Of a DNA stretch of 64,000 nt, positions 39,736 through 49,005 are shown in pieces (position 1 is the stretch's first letter; every line of letters starts with the position of its first letter). The translations under genes and the position numbers were made by a program. The notes below the pieces were generated by a model. That model did not search any database. It saw only the letters and a program-made list of their open reading frames with translations, and was not told the DNA's origin. Source of the DNA: Thiomicrorhabdus sp. Milos-T2 (GTDB taxonomy: Bacteria > Pseudomonadota > Gammaproteobacteria > Thiomicrospirales > Thiomicrospiraceae); contig NZ_KL370891.1 in assembly GCF_000702325.1 (NCBI RefSeq), forward strand, positions 1,817,306 through 1,881,305, written 5' to 3'.

Positions 39736-41205
39736 CTACATCATTACCACATCAAATTGTTCAGCGGCGTAGGTACTTTCAGCCTGAAAACGTATACTTT
39801 TATTTAAGAATGACTCCAGCTCAGCAACACTACTAGACTCTTCATCCATAATTCGTGAAACCACATCTTCTGCAGCAATGACGCGATATTGATTTGCATC
39901 AAATGACTTTGCCATTCTTGTAATTTCACGAAATATTTCATAAGCCACCGTTTCAGATGTTTTAACCGTTCCACGCCCACTGCATACCGGACAAGGTTCA
40001 CAAAGTGTCCGCTCTAGACTCTCACGAGTTCTTTTACGCGTCATCTCAACTAAACCTAAATTTGAAATATTACTAATAGATGTTTTTACTCGATCTTTAC
40101 TTAACTCTTTTTCTAAAGCTGAAAGCACATGTTTTTGATGTTCAGTATCTTCCATATCAATGAAATCAAGAATAATAATTCCGCCTAAGTTTCTTAACCT
40201 TAACTGTCTTGCAATCGCTTGAGCCGCTTCTAAATTAGTGCGATAAATTGTCTCTTCTAGGTTTTTATGGCCAACAAATGCTCCCGTATTCACATCAATG
40301 GTTGTCATTGCTTCAGTTTGATCAATAATTAAATAACCACCAGACTTTAAATTTACTCTTTTATGTAAAGCGGTTTGAATCTCTTCTTCAATATTGTATA
40401 AATCAAAAATAGGGCGTTCGCCTTGATACAACCCTAAACGATTATTCAATTCCATAACATACATATCAACAAACGCTTTCATTTTGTTCAGCGTCTCCGT
40501 GGAGTCAACCCGGATTTTTTCAATTCGCTCTAATGGAATATCTCGCATAATACGTAAATAAAGTGGTAAATCTTCATAAATTAAAGTCGGTTTTTTGGCT
40601 AAACGAGACTTCTCTTGCACACCCGCCCACAAACGTTGTAAATAAATCATGTCGGCACGCATCTCATGAAACTCTACCCCTTCGGCAACCGTTCTAACAA
40701 TCACTCCTCCATCAGAGGATTTATATTCTGGAATTGTCTTCACCATCTCTCTTAAACGTTCGCGCTCATCAGAACCATCAATTTTTTGAGAAACACCTAA
40801 CGCTTTTTCTACCGGCATAAACACTAACATTCTGGAAGGAATCGTGACCTGCATTGTAATTCGTGCACCTTTTGTACCCAGCGGATCTTTTAGCACCTGA
40901 ACCATAATCTTTTGACCGGGATGTAGCAGTTTGGCAATGTCATCACACTCTTCATCATCACAACCAATTGCTTTATGGCAGACGTCTGACACATGAAGAA
41001 AAGCGGCTCTCTCTAAACCGATATTAACAAAGGCTGCTTGCATACCAGGCAAAACACGGTCAACTTTACCCATATAGATATTTCCAACCAAGCCACGTTT
41101 ATTCGCCCGCTCTACCCAAACTTCTTGTAATACTCCGTTTTCAACCCAAGCAACCCGAGTTTCATTTGGGGTAACATTGACTAAAACTTTTTCTTCATTG
41201 TGCAT
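39736..41205 (-). CDS. rng: ribonuclease G
   Basis: 489 residues, the same as E. coli RNase G. The S1 domain is at residues of about 35-125 (GNIYMGKVDRVLPGMQAAFV). The catalytic part has TIDVNTGAFVG and IIILDFIDM with the metal-binding aspartates, and the Zn-link cysteines are in CEPCPVCSGRGT. RNase G acts in 16S 5' maturation and mRNA decay. It has no RNase E-type C-terminal scaffold. It is 27 bp downstream of maf and upstream of yhdP, the conserved order. Confidence 0.96.
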   Translation of the reverse strand: MHNEEKVLVNVTPNETRVAWVENGVLQEVWVERANKRGLVGNIYMGKVDRVLPGMQAAFVNIGLERAAFLHVSDVCHKAIGCDDEECDDIAKLLHPGQKIMVQVLKDPLGTKGARITMQVTIPSRMLVFMPVEKALGVSQKIDGSDERERLREMVKTIPEYKSSDGGVIVRTVAEGVEFHEMRADMIYLQRLWAGVQEKSRLAKKPTLIYEDLPLYLRIMRDIPLERIEKIRVDSTETLNKMKAFVDMYVMELNNRLGLYQGERPIFDLYNIEEEIQTALHKRVNLKSGGYLIIDQTEAMTTIDVNTGAFVGHKNLEETIYRTNLEAAQAIARQLRLRNLGGIIILDFIDMEDTEHQKHVLSALEKELSKDRVKTSISNISNLGLVEMTRKRTRESLERTLCEPCPVCSGRGTVKTSETVAYEIFREITRMAKSFDANQYRVIAAEDVVSRIMDEESSSVAELESFLNKSIRFQAESTYAAEQFDVVMM

Positions 41206-41232
41206 TGATAAATGCCCTTATTCTTTATAATT

Positions 41233-41826
41233 CTATTTTGTATAGTAACCTGATTGAGTCAATAGCTCATTCAACTCAAACAAAGGTAAGCCCATAACGC
41301 CGGTATAAGAACCCTCAATACCCGTAATAAACTTGGCGGCTAAACCTTGAATCGCATAACTACCCGCTTTATCTTGAGGTTCTTCGGTTGCTATATATTG
41401 CTTGATTTCATTATCACTTAAGGTTTTAAACGTCACTTGAGTCTGATTAAGAGAAGAAAACACTTCACCATCAAACACTATCGCAATGGCAGACAGCACG
41501 GTATGCGATTTACCAGATAGTCGTGATAACATACGATATGAGTCTACTGGATTTTTGGGTTTACCTAAGACTTTTCCATCAACTAAAACGACGGTATCGC
41601 CCCCAATTACCCAAACGACTTTACCTACGACTTTATTAAACCCCGCCAACGCTTTTTCAATGGCAATACGTCTTACATAAGATTCTGGGCTTTCATGCGG
41701 TAAAGCCACCTCTTCGACTGGAGCATTAACCACGTCAAATTCTAAATTTAGCTGTTCTAAAAGGGCTTTTCTTCTAGGAGAGTTTGACGCTAAATAAAGC
41801 GGTTTATTTTTTATTGTTTGTGTCAT
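41233..41826 (-). CDS. maf: Maf-like nucleoside triphosphate pyrophosphatase (YhdE type)
   Basis: 197 residues. The N-terminal LYLASNSPRRKALLEQLNLE is the Maf signature; VIGGDTVVLVDGKVLGKP and YAIQGLAAKFITGIEGSYTG are further family motifs. YhdE-type Maf proteins hydrolyse dTTP and UTP and related modified nucleotides to monophosphates. First gene of the maf-rng-yhdP unit. Confidence 0.93.
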   Translation of the reverse strand: MTQTIKNKPLYLASNSPRRKALLEQLNLEFDVVNAPVEEVALPHESPESYVRRIAIEKALAGFNKVVGKVVWVIGGDTVVLVDGKVLGKPKNPVDSYRMLSRLSGKSHTVLSAIAIVFDGEVFSSLNQTQVTFKTLSDNEIKQYIATEEPQDKAGSYAIQGLAAKFITGIEGSYTGVMGLPLFELNELLTQSGYYTK

Positions 41827-41964
41827 AATTTATTAATTGAAAGATTTTTTGATTCCTTGAAAGATAATCATTCTACCGCCAAACGCAACGTTTAGGCATT
41901 TTTCAAACATCAATTTCTAGTTAGATTAAGTTAGACTTACAAAAAACGACCTTAAGAGAAATAT

Positions 41965-42378
41965 ATGGATATTATTCTGCCAGAACACACGCCACAGATT
42001 TTAGAAACAACCTTTGAAAGCATTTACCTATTTGATCATGAGCTCTATTCGTTAATGGCTGAAAAAACTGAGATGAAATGGCTATTGGTTGTTCCAAAAC
42101 AAACGCTAAATGCTGAGACCAACTTAGAATATATCCAAAATTTATATGGGGCGATATATCAATTAATCGCATTTATGCAAAAGCATCAGATAGGTCAACG
42201 TTTTAATATCGCCAAGATTGGTAATAAAAACCCTAACCAGCATATTCATTTGATTTTTAGAGAAGAGAATGATGAAGTTTGGCCTGACGCTGTTTGGTGT
42301 CATGAACCGTTAAAAAGTTCATTAGAAACACCCGAAAAGCTAAAAGAAGCCCTAAAACCTTTTTACCAGGCCTGGTAA
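41965..42378 (+). CDS. HIT-domain protein
   Basis: 137 residues. The HIT motif appears as NQHIHLIFR, where the first histidine of the H-x-H-x-H triad is Gln, so catalytic activity may be altered. The protein family is common in gammaproteobacteria; the substrate is unknown (dinucleoside polyphosphates or nucleotide conjugates are typical for HIT proteins). It ends FYQAW, with the last codons and the stop formed by a TTACCAGGCCTGGTAA palindrome. It converges on the ydiJ-like gene. Confidence 0.78.
   Translation: MDIILPEHTPQILETTFESIYLFDHELYSLMAEKTEMKWLLVVPKQTLNAETNLEYIQNLYGAIYQLIAFMQKHQIGQRFNIAKIGNKNPNQHIHLIFREENDEVWPDAVWCHEPLKSSLETPEKLKEALKPFYQAW
42365..42376. repeat. ACCAGGCCTGGT palindrome at the HIT gene end
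   Basis: Perfect copy extended to 16 bp (42363-42378); read as Gln-Ala-Trp, with the following TAA as stop. Confidence 0.95.
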
Positions 42379-42415
42379 TTCTACTTTAAATTGTGGTTAT
42401 TACTTGAATCCGCGA

Positions 42416-42470
42416 AGATTAAATTTATAAAGATTAAATTTATAAAGATTAGGTTTATAAAAATTAGGTT
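42416..42470. repeat. 15-bp tandem repeat
   Basis: AGATTAAATTTATAA occurs twice exactly (42416-42445), then once as AGATTAGGTTTATAA (42446-42460), then as a partial copy to 42470. It covers the 3' end and stop codon of the ydiJ-like gene. Confidence 0.9.
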
Positions 42471-45355
42471 GGTAACTCACTCAATGCCATCGCAAAGACT
42501 TGAGCGATATGCAGTGATTGATACTTACCTAAATCTTGTAATTGATGTCGGCAACTGGTTCCGGTTGCCACAATTAAGTCATCCGTTTGTGCCTGCTCTA
42601 AGGTAGGCAGTAAAACTTGGTTAGCAATCGTTTTAGATACTTCATAATGTTTATAGCCAAATTCACCAGACATACCACAACATCCTGATGGAATCATATT
42701 AACGACCAGGCCTGGTATTAATTCCAATGCATTTTGTGAATCAATCGGTTTTGCTAAGGCCTTTTGATGACAATGTACATGTAACCACAAAGTCTTATCC
42801 ATTCTATTAAATTCAGGTAGAGCAGCTTGTCCATTCAACTTAAGAATTAACTCTTCAAAAGATAATATTGTGGGCAAACCTTGAGAAGCTTGCTTGTCAT
42901 CATTGTTATTTAACCAGGCCTGGTTAGATTGAAACTCAATATTATTAAGCAAATCTTTTGCTTCATCTCGCCAAACTAACAACTCAGAAGGTTCAATTCC
43001 TACAATCAAATCTTGAGGTTGATAGGCTTGCATAGCAAAAACCGTTTCTAACAACGCTTTTCTAGCTTGCTTTAACAGCCCTTTACTAATCAAAGCTCTG
43101 GGAGAGTGTTGCAGATAAACAGGTATTACCTCTAAACCAAAATTCTGCAAGACCTCTAAAACGGCTTGTCCAACTCCAGGCTCTTGATATTGACTATATA
43201 AATCACACAACACCCAAACTTTAGTTTTAACGCTAGATGGTTCAGTTTTATTCAGTTCGGTTTTAGTCAATAAATTTTTCTTAATTTCTTTGTCTGAAAC
43301 ACCTACCCACCATTCCGCTAGATTTGAAGAATAGGCTTTTGGCAAGTTTCTGCGTTTATCCACCCCCATTAAGGCTTTAATCGCTGATAATGATTGCAAC
43401 CAATTGTATGTGGCAGGCCAATTTTGAGCCTGCTTTAGAATAGAACCATAATGTGCAAAAATCCAATTAGAAAGCGATAATCCTTGGGTTTGATACAAAA
43501 CTTCCGCTTTCAGTTTTGCCATATCCACATTGGCTGGGCACTCAGTTTTACAAGCTTTGCAACCCAAACACATCTCTAGGGCATCTTGCAGTTCCACTTG
43601 AGATAAAGCCTTTTGAGGGTTAGGTTCTGTTAAAGCAAAACGTAATAAATTGCTACGCCCCCGAGTAGAGTAATTTTCTTCACGGGTTGCTTGATAAGAC
43701 GGACACATCACACCTCGCCCCGCAGACTTTCTACAAGCCCCTGCCCCATTACATTTTTCAACCGCATCCATTAAAGACAGATCACTCGACCAATCGAATT
43801 TGGTTTCAATTAGTTTTTGAGGTTGTCTATCCGCACGAAGATTATCGGTAATCGGCATATCGCCAATAATCACGCCTGGATTCAATAAATTATTGGGGTC
43901 AAACGCCCGTTTAAGTTCAAGCAAATAGGCATAAACCTGTTCGCCAACTTGTTCTTTTATAAATGGCGCTCGAATACGCCCATCACCATGTTCGCCTGAA
44001 ATCGATCCACGATATTTTTTTACTAATTTGGAGTTTCTTGCGGCAATGGTTCTAAAAAGATGCTTGCCATTTTCGGTTGCTAAATCAATTTCAGGACGAA
44101 TATGAATTAATCCTACCGAGGCATGGCCGTAATAGACACAACCCACTTCTAGCTCCGCCATTAAAGCTTGAACATCACTAAAATAATCAAATAGATTTTT
44201 AACAGGAACGGCTGCATCTTCAATCACCGCAACGGCTTTTTTACGGGTGACTTTACCCATTAGCATGCCTAAGCCCGCTTTACGAACCTCCCACACTTTT
44301 GCGGCTTGTTTTGCTTCAATAATAGGTGAAGCATAAGCTCCATGTTGAAGCAACCAGGCCTGGTAATTGACCATTTGATGATTTAAATCAGCTTGATTAT
44401 CAGCAAACCATTCACAAACCAAAACGGCTTTGGGGTCACCCTCAATCCAAAAACGATTTTGTTGTTGCTGAAGATTGGTTTTAGTCCCATCCAATGTCGC
44501 TTTATCAATTAACTCAATCGCAGCGGGTTCAAACTCTAATAAATATGAGGCAACTTGCATTGCCGATTCAATCGAATCAAACTGAGCACACAAAAGCTGT
44601 CTGTATTTTGGTTGCTTAACCAGATTTAAGGTAGCGGTTTTAACCACCGCTAAAGTGCCTTCGCTACCACAAATCAAAGGGGCTAAATTAAAAGGTTTAC
44701 CATTAGGATTGAAGGGTTGATGATGACGATAAAGCTCATCTAAAGCATAACCCGTGTTGCGGCGTTTTATAGATGGATGAGGAAAGTGTTGAAGAATTTG
44801 TTTGCCATGCGTTTCTAATAAACGCATTACGGTTCGATAAATATTGCCCTCAAAATCTTGTTGATTAAGTTTGTCATGCAATTGCTGTGCCGATAATGGG
44901 CCAAAAACCGCTTCAGAACCATCCGCTAAAATCACTTCAAGTAATTTAACGTGCTCCCGAGTTGTACCGTAATAAACTGAATATGAACCACAAGAATTAT
45001 TACCAATCATGCCACCAATCATGGCACGATTAGAAGTAGACGTATCTGGAGCAAAACGCAAACCATCAGCCGCCACAAAATCATTCAAATCATCTTGAAT
45101 TACGCCAGGTTCAACAGTAATTTGTTTTAATTCAGGTTGGTAATCAACAATATTCGTTAAATGCTTAGAAACATCAATCACCACCCCAGAACCAATCGCC
45201 TGACCACCCAGTGAAGTACCACCTGCTCTAAGAGTAAGCGACTCTTTGATACATAGAGTTTTAGCAACCGACTTACTAAGTTCTCCAACACTCTCAGGAG
45301 TTATAATTTGCTGTGCTATCAACTCAAAAATTGAAGCGTCATTTTGACGTAGCAT
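42464..45355 (-). CDS. ydiJ: YdiJ-like FAD/4Fe-4S oxidoreductase (D-2-hydroxyacid dehydrogenase family)
   Basis: 963 residues. An N-terminal FAD-binding PCMH domain (LRAGGTSLGGQAIGSGVVID, GGMIGNNSCGSYSVYYGTTR) is followed by an FAD-linked oxidase C domain (GSISGEHGDGRIRAPF), then a ferredoxin part (CNGAGACRK, later CLGCKACKTECPAN) and a CCG-type C-terminal region (HCHQKAL, IPSGCCGMSGEFG). E. coli YdiJ oxidises D-2-hydroxyglutarate; a related D-2-hydroxyacid is likely here. Its start overlaps the GT9 gene by 17 bp. Three palindrome copies lie inside. Confidence 0.88.
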   Translation of the reverse strand: MLRQNDASIFELIAQQIITPESVGELSKSVAKTLCIKESLTLRAGGTSLGGQAIGSGVVIDVSKHLTNIVDYQPELKQITVEPGVIQDDLNDFVAADGLRFAPDTSTSNRAMIGGMIGNNSCGSYSVYYGTTREHVKLLEVILADGSEAVFGPLSAQQLHDKLNQQDFEGNIYRTVMRLLETHGKQILQHFPHPSIKRRNTGYALDELYRHHQPFNPNGKPFNLAPLICGSEGTLAVVKTATLNLVKQPKYRQLLCAQFDSIESAMQVASYLLEFEPAAIELIDKATLDGTKTNLQQQQNRFWIEGDPKAVLVCEWFADNQADLNHQMVNYQAWLLQHGAYASPIIEAKQAAKVWEVRKAGLGMLMGKVTRKKAVAVIEDAAVPVKNLFDYFSDVQALMAELEVGCVYYGHASVGLIHIRPEIDLATENGKHLFRTIAARNSKLVKKYRGSISGEHGDGRIRAPFIKEQVGEQVYAYLLELKRAFDPNNLLNPGVIIGDMPITDNLRADRQPQKLIETKFDWSSDLSLMDAVEKCNGAGACRKSAGRGVMCPSYQATREENYSTRGRSNLLRFALTEPNPQKALSQVELQDALEMCLGCKACKTECPANVDMAKLKAEVLYQTQGLSLSNWIFAHYGSILKQAQNWPATYNWLQSLSAIKALMGVDKRRNLPKAYSSNLAEWWVGVSDKEIKKNLLTKTELNKTEPSSVKTKVWVLCDLYSQYQEPGVGQAVLEVLQNFGLEVIPVYLQHSPRALISKGLLKQARKALLETVFAMQAYQPQDLIVGIEPSELLVWRDEAKDLLNNIEFQSNQAWLNNNDDKQASQGLPTILSFEELILKLNGQAALPEFNRMDKTLWLHVHCHQKALAKPIDSQNALELIPGLVVNMIPSGCCGMSGEFGYKHYEVSKTIANQVLLPTLEQAQTDDLIVATGTSCRHQLQDLGKYQSLHIAQVFAMALSELPT
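42705..42716. repeat. ACCAGGCCTGGT palindrome in ydiJ-like gene (1)
   Basis: Perfect copy, read in frame as Pro-Gly-Leu-Val. Confidence 0.95.
42913..42924. repeat. ACCAGGCCTGGT palindrome in ydiJ-like gene (2)
   Basis: Perfect copy, read in frame as Gln-Ala-Trp. Confidence 0.95.
44353..44364. repeat. ACCAGGCCTGGT palindrome in ydiJ-like gene (3)
   Basis: Perfect copy, read in frame as Gln-Ala-Trp. Confidence 0.95.
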
Positions 45356-46448
45356 CTAACTCATCACTCTTGGAAAAGGTATCAATAGCATCTAACACAC
45401 GTTTAGAGTCAATTCCTGACATACACTCTAAATTGTATGGACATTGATCTTTAAACTTATACAAATAACAAGGCGCACAGTGTAGATCATCTCTAATTAG
45501 CCCAACATGCCTTTTATCATGAACCGGAAACGTTGATTGAGGGGGTAATACATTAAACAATGCAATGACATGGGCTTTTTTTGTCGCTAAAGCCATATGG
45601 ATAAAACCAGACTCAGGCCCCATTACAAAATCTACATGCTCTAAAACTGCTGCTGTATTGGTTACACTATGAGTTTGAATAGGTACATCTTCTTGCTGCC
45701 ATTCTTGTAATAGCTTTTTAGAACCTTCAACTTCATTAGGTGCAACCATCATAATGGATTTAATACCGATGGCTTTGAGGCCTTGCAATAACTCTTGCCA
45801 ACCTTTATTTGTCCACCGCCTTTTTGGATCTGTTGAAAACGGGTTAAAAGCAAATATTTTAGTACCTTGCGGCTTATTGACCTCTGCCCAAGCCTCTCCA
45901 TATTCAATATCTTGACCTGAAATCCAAATCTCACGATCGTAGACGCCTTTTGGTGAAATACCAATTGCACGCAACATATCAAACATATTTTCTGGTCTAT
46001 ATCGGGAATGCAGAGGCATATGTAATTGAATAGTTAACAGCCGTCCAGTGCCATCGTTATCAAAACCAACGCGATTAGGTATTTTACCTAGATAAGCAAT
46101 TAAAGCTGCTCTTAAAGAACCCGCCGCTAAAAACGTAAGATCAAAACCAATTTTTTTAATTCTTTTAGCGACCTTAAAGCTCTCTTTTTTATGAAATAAC
46201 CAAACATCGTCTATATAAGGACAATTTTTCATAATACCGTAAGTTAAAGGCCCAACTAAATTCACAATATAAGCTTGTGGAAACGCCTTTCGCAACTCTC
46301 TAAAAAAAGGTGAGCTCATTGCTAGCCCACCTAATTGGTCAATACCTTGAACCAAAATTTTTTCAACCTTATTAACATCAAATTCTTTTTTGATAGTGAG
46401 TCGCTGATTAGGTTCAAAAAAATCTAAGCTTGTTTTGATTTGGTTCAT
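45339..46448 (-). CDS. glycosyltransferase family 9 (heptosyltransferase-like)
   Basis: 369 residues. GIDQLGGLAMSSPFFRELRK at the N-terminus corresponds to the GDxxxxxP type start of GT9 enzymes, and the C-terminal domain has FAFNPFSTDPKRRW and FVMGPESGFIHMALATKKAHV, the donor-binding region. A cysteine-containing tail (DLHCAPCYLYKFKDQCPYNL) resembles WaaF/WaaQ-type enzymes. It probably adds heptose or another sugar to the LPS core. It is downstream of the acetyltransferase in the LPS block. Confidence 0.85.
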   Translation of the reverse strand: MNQIKTSLDFFEPNQRLTIKKEFDVNKVEKILVQGIDQLGGLAMSSPFFRELRKAFPQAYIVNLVGPLTYGIMKNCPYIDDVWLFHKKESFKVAKRIKKIGFDLTFLAAGSLRAALIAYLGKIPNRVGFDNDGTGRLLTIQLHMPLHSRYRPENMFDMLRAIGISPKGVYDREIWISGQDIEYGEAWAEVNKPQGTKIFAFNPFSTDPKRRWTNKGWQELLQGLKAIGIKSIMMVAPNEVEGSKKLLQEWQQEDVPIQTHSVTNTAAVLEHVDFVMGPESGFIHMALATKKAHVIALFNVLPPQSTFPVHDKRHVGLIRDDLHCAPCYLYKFKDQCPYNLECMSGIDSKRVLDAIDTFSKSDELDATSK

Positions 46449-46480
46449 ATTTATCTCAATTTAGCTATTGCTGACTATGT

Positions 46481-47131
46481 TTATGACTTTATAAGAAACT
46501 TTCTATTTGAGATTTCGAATCGTCGATAACATGCTTTACTACCGTTATAATTCCTAACTTGATCAATAAATTTGGGGACGTTATCATAATCAAAACTTCT
46601 TAACGTTTTAATAGGGATTTTCCACCACTCGCTCTGTAATAAGCTTTCAATTTCATCAGGTTCAAAACGGAATCTAATATGGCGGGCAGGATTTCCTGCT
46701 ACGATTTCATAAGGTAAGACATCTTTAGTTACAACAGAATTGATTCCAATTACAGCACCATTTGCGACCTTTACTCCTGACATAACCACTGCTCCTTGTC
46801 CAATCCATACGTCGTGACCGATGGTTGAGCTTAATGATTGGGTTTTGTGATTTTCACAAACTTCGTGACTGGTTGAGGCATATGCCAAAGGATGTTTTTG
46901 CTTGTCCATTCCCAGCATCACATCATTTCCGATTGAGCAATATCGACCGATTGATGATACGAGATGTATTTCTCCACCTCTTACATAGGAGTGCGCTCCT
47001 ATATGACAAACCCCCAAATCAAAATTTGGAAGCACTCTTGTTTGTTCAATATCAACATGCTCTTCTAAAATTAACCGTGCCTTTCTATGGATATTATTTA
47101 AGTTTTTAAGTTTTATATGACGCGGATTCAA
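46481..47131 (-). CDS. CatB/Vat-like hexapeptide acetyltransferase, 5' end probably cut by IS30
   Basis: 216 residues as it stands, with hexapeptide repeats (YCSIGNDVMLGMDKQKHPLA, IGHDVWIGQGAVVMSGVKVA, NGAVIGINSVVTKDVLPYEI, VAGNPARHIRFRF), a left-handed beta-helix O-acetyltransferase. The only upstream start is a TTG exactly at the IS30 boundary. A likely true start with Shine-Dalgarno site is on the far side of the IS (48260). Removing the IS plus one imperfect 8-bp direct repeat joins both parts in frame as MFLLSNFF...NHVNPRHIKL. The enzyme may therefore be inactive or use a makeshift start. Its normal role would be acetylation of an LPS sugar. Confidence 0.75.
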   Translation of the reverse strand: MNPRHIKLKNLNNIHRKARLILEEHVDIEQTRVLPNFDLGVCHIGAHSYVRGGEIHLVSSIGRYCSIGNDVMLGMDKQKHPLAYASTSHEVCENHKTQSLSSTIGHDVWIGQGAVVMSGVKVANGAVIGINSVVTKDVLPYEIVAGNPARHIRFRFEPDEIESLLQSEWWKIPIKTLRSFDYDNVPKFIDQVRNYNGSKACYRRFEISNRKFLIKS

Positions 47132-48200
47132 GTAATAACCGCAATTTTTAAATTATGCTGCAAGTAAATCTACCTGCAGCCCCATAAATAATTCATTGGG
47201 TGTTTTACCACCTCGTGTTTTTCGAGGACGATTATTTAATCTGTCCATCACAAATTGAACTTGTTCTTGAGTGATGCCTCTCAGATCCGTGCCTTTAGGA
47301 AAATACTGCCGTATCAATCCATTCGTATTTTCGTTTATGCCTCTTTCCCATGAGGCATAAGGGTGGGCAAAAAACACTTGTGCGTCCAATGCCTCTGCCA
47401 TGGCCTTATGTTCTGCAAACTCTTTGCCATTATCATACGTTATCGTATGTACACGCTCTTTGAGTGGTTCTAATACAGCAATAACGGCTTCTTTGAGCTT
47501 GTCTGCGAACTTACCCTGTAATGGCACAATAATGGTGTAAAGCGTCTTTCGCTCCACGAGGGTTAATAGTGCACCTTTATGACCTTTGCCAATGATCGTA
47601 TCGCCTTCCCAGTCTCCGATTCGAATCTTTTCATCGACGACTTTAGGTCGTTCATCAATCGAGACTCGGCTAACAATTTGTCCTCGACAATCATAACTTC
47701 CATAGCGCTTACGATAGGGTTTATTGGCTATACGCAGGTGCTTGTATAGCTCTCCACCTTCCGCCTTATCCTCATAAATGAACTGGTAGATAGTTTCGTG
47801 ATGAAGCGAAATGTTGAGCTGTTTTTTAATGTAGTCTGCCACTTGCTCTGGGCTTAAGTCTTGTTGAATGAGACTTCGTATCGCTTCTTTCACTTCGGCT
47901 GTGAGTTTCATTCGCTTTTTAGCCGTTTGCCGTCGCTCCACACTCAAGGAATGAGCTTGTTTAGGGCGATAACCACGCTTACCACGATTGTTCTTTATTT
48001 CTCGACTAATGGTAGAAGGATGACATCCGATATTTTCGGCAATCGCTTTTTGTGACAATCTCTCTTTCAATAATGCGTAAATCTGGTATCTTTGACACTC
48101 AGTCAGTTGGCTATAACTCATTTTGCAATTCTCTTGGTCGGGAAAAGCCTGTGAGTTTAGCTCAACTGGCTCTTTCTATTTCCAAATTGCAGTTATTATC
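47131..48200 (-). mobile_element. IS30-family insertion sequence, about 1070 bp
   Basis: Inverted ends AGTAATAACCGCAATTT (left) and GATAATAACTGCAATTT (right, complement) enclose one IS30 transposase gene. It is flanked by cggattca (47123-47130) and cgaattca (48201-48208), which differ by one base and may be a target duplication. Lying in the LPS block in the same direction as the flanking genes, it appears to interrupt the acetyltransferase gene. Confidence 0.85.
47153..48121 (-). CDS. IS30-family transposase
   Basis: 322 residues. The N-terminal helix-turn-helix (LTECQRYQIYALLKERLSQK, then CHPSTISREIKNNRG) is typical of IS30. The DDE residues lie in GDWEGDTIIG, TYDNGKEFAEH and NENTNGLIRQYFPKG. 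The frame is intact. Confidence 0.96.
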   Translation of the reverse strand: MSYSQLTECQRYQIYALLKERLSQKAIAENIGCHPSTISREIKNNRGKRGYRPKQAHSLSVERRQTAKKRMKLTAEVKEAIRSLIQQDLSPEQVADYIKKQLNISLHHETIYQFIYEDKAEGGELYKHLRIANKPYRKRYGSYDCRGQIVSRVSIDERPKVVDEKIRIGDWEGDTIIGKGHKGALLTLVERKTLYTIIVPLQGKFADKLKEAVIAVLEPLKERVHTITYDNGKEFAEHKAMAEALDAQVFFAHPYASWERGINENTNGLIRQYFPKGTDLRGITQEQVQFVMDRLNNRPRKTRGGKTPNELFMGLQVDLLAA

Positions 48201-48260
48201 CGAATTCACGTGATTAATTCTGGCTTTTCTTTTATAAAAAAAATTACTTAATAAAAACAT
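48201..48260 (-). pseudogene. 5' remnant of the acetyltransferase gene cut by IS30
   Basis: ATG at 48260 with AAGG eight bases upstream, 16 bp after the stop of the preceding glycosyltransferase gene. It encodes MFLLSNFFYKRKARINHVNS up to the IS30 end. It joins in frame to the acetyltransferase once the IS is removed. It is AT-rich and short, so this is an inference from frame, spacing and boundary. Confidence 0.5.
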
Positions 48261-48276
48261 ACAATACACCTTGCTG

Positions 48277-49005
48277 TCATAACCAAGTATCCTTAATCCA
48301 CGGAGCATATTTATATTTGTCATATGGTCCATTCATAACATCAACAGGGTCTGGTTTTCCGTGAAACAAAACAATTGAGGCATCCGTAGGTGCTTCTACT
48401 TGCCCTTTAGGCAATAGAAAAGGCATTTTTTTTCTTAAATAACGCCCTAAAGGCCCAAAGGAAAACGGTGTTTTAGAGTTTAAATCAATCTTAAATGACT
48501 TAACTAACGTTTTAGGATAGATAATTGCCTGTTGATAAACATGCTCTATCCAATCTTGATCACCATGGTATGAGTTCATAACATGATCTTTTTGAGCAAT
48601 AAAAGACTCCCAAATATAAGAATATTGATTACAAAAAAAACACATTACTGAACTATTGTATTTATGAACAGTAGTATCAGCTGAAATACAAAAATCGTCA
48701 CTGTAAGACACCAACGTATCCAAGCTATTTAAGATAACAATATCTAGATCGAGAAATAAAATTTTATCCTGATTTGAAAGTCCTAAAAAGCCTTTTTTAA
48801 AAATCAACAGCTTATACCACCACGTATGTAGCCCCTCATCGGGAAGGCTCTCAATCATAACTTCTGAACGAATCCCTTGACTATTTTCTGTCAAACAATG
48901 GAACACAAATGGGATACTTAAATTTTTTTCAACCATTGCATACAAACGATTAACATATTCAACGCCATATTTATCGCCCCACTTTAAACAAACTACATGA
49001 ATCAA
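48277..49005 (-). CDS. glycosyltransferase with DxD motif
   Basis: 242 residues. LHTWWYKLLIFKKG and ILFLDLDIVILNSL (DxD) form a GT-A type nucleotide-sugar site; YHGDQDWIEHV and IVLFHGKPDP are common to bacterial glycosyltransferases related to GT8. Its ATG overlaps the stop of the O-antigen ligase-like gene by 4 bp. It probably adds a sugar in LPS core or O-chain assembly; donor and linkage are not known. Confidence 0.75.
   Translation of the reverse strand: MIHVVCLKWGDKYGVEYVNRLYAMVEKNLSIPFVFHCLTENSQGIRSEVMIESLPDEGLHTWWYKLLIFKKGFLGLSNQDKILFLDLDIVILNSLDTLVSYSDDFCISADTTVHKYNSSVMCFFCNQYSYIWESFIAQKDHVMNSYHGDQDWIEHVYQQAIIYPKTLVKSFKIDLNSKTPFSFGPLGRYLRKKMPFLLPKGQVEAPTDASIVLFHGKPDPVDVMNGPYDKYKYAPWIKDTWL

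Noticed and set aside
42416-42470. CRISPR array
   Set aside because: The repeat units are directly adjacent without spacers, and no cas genes occur in the window.
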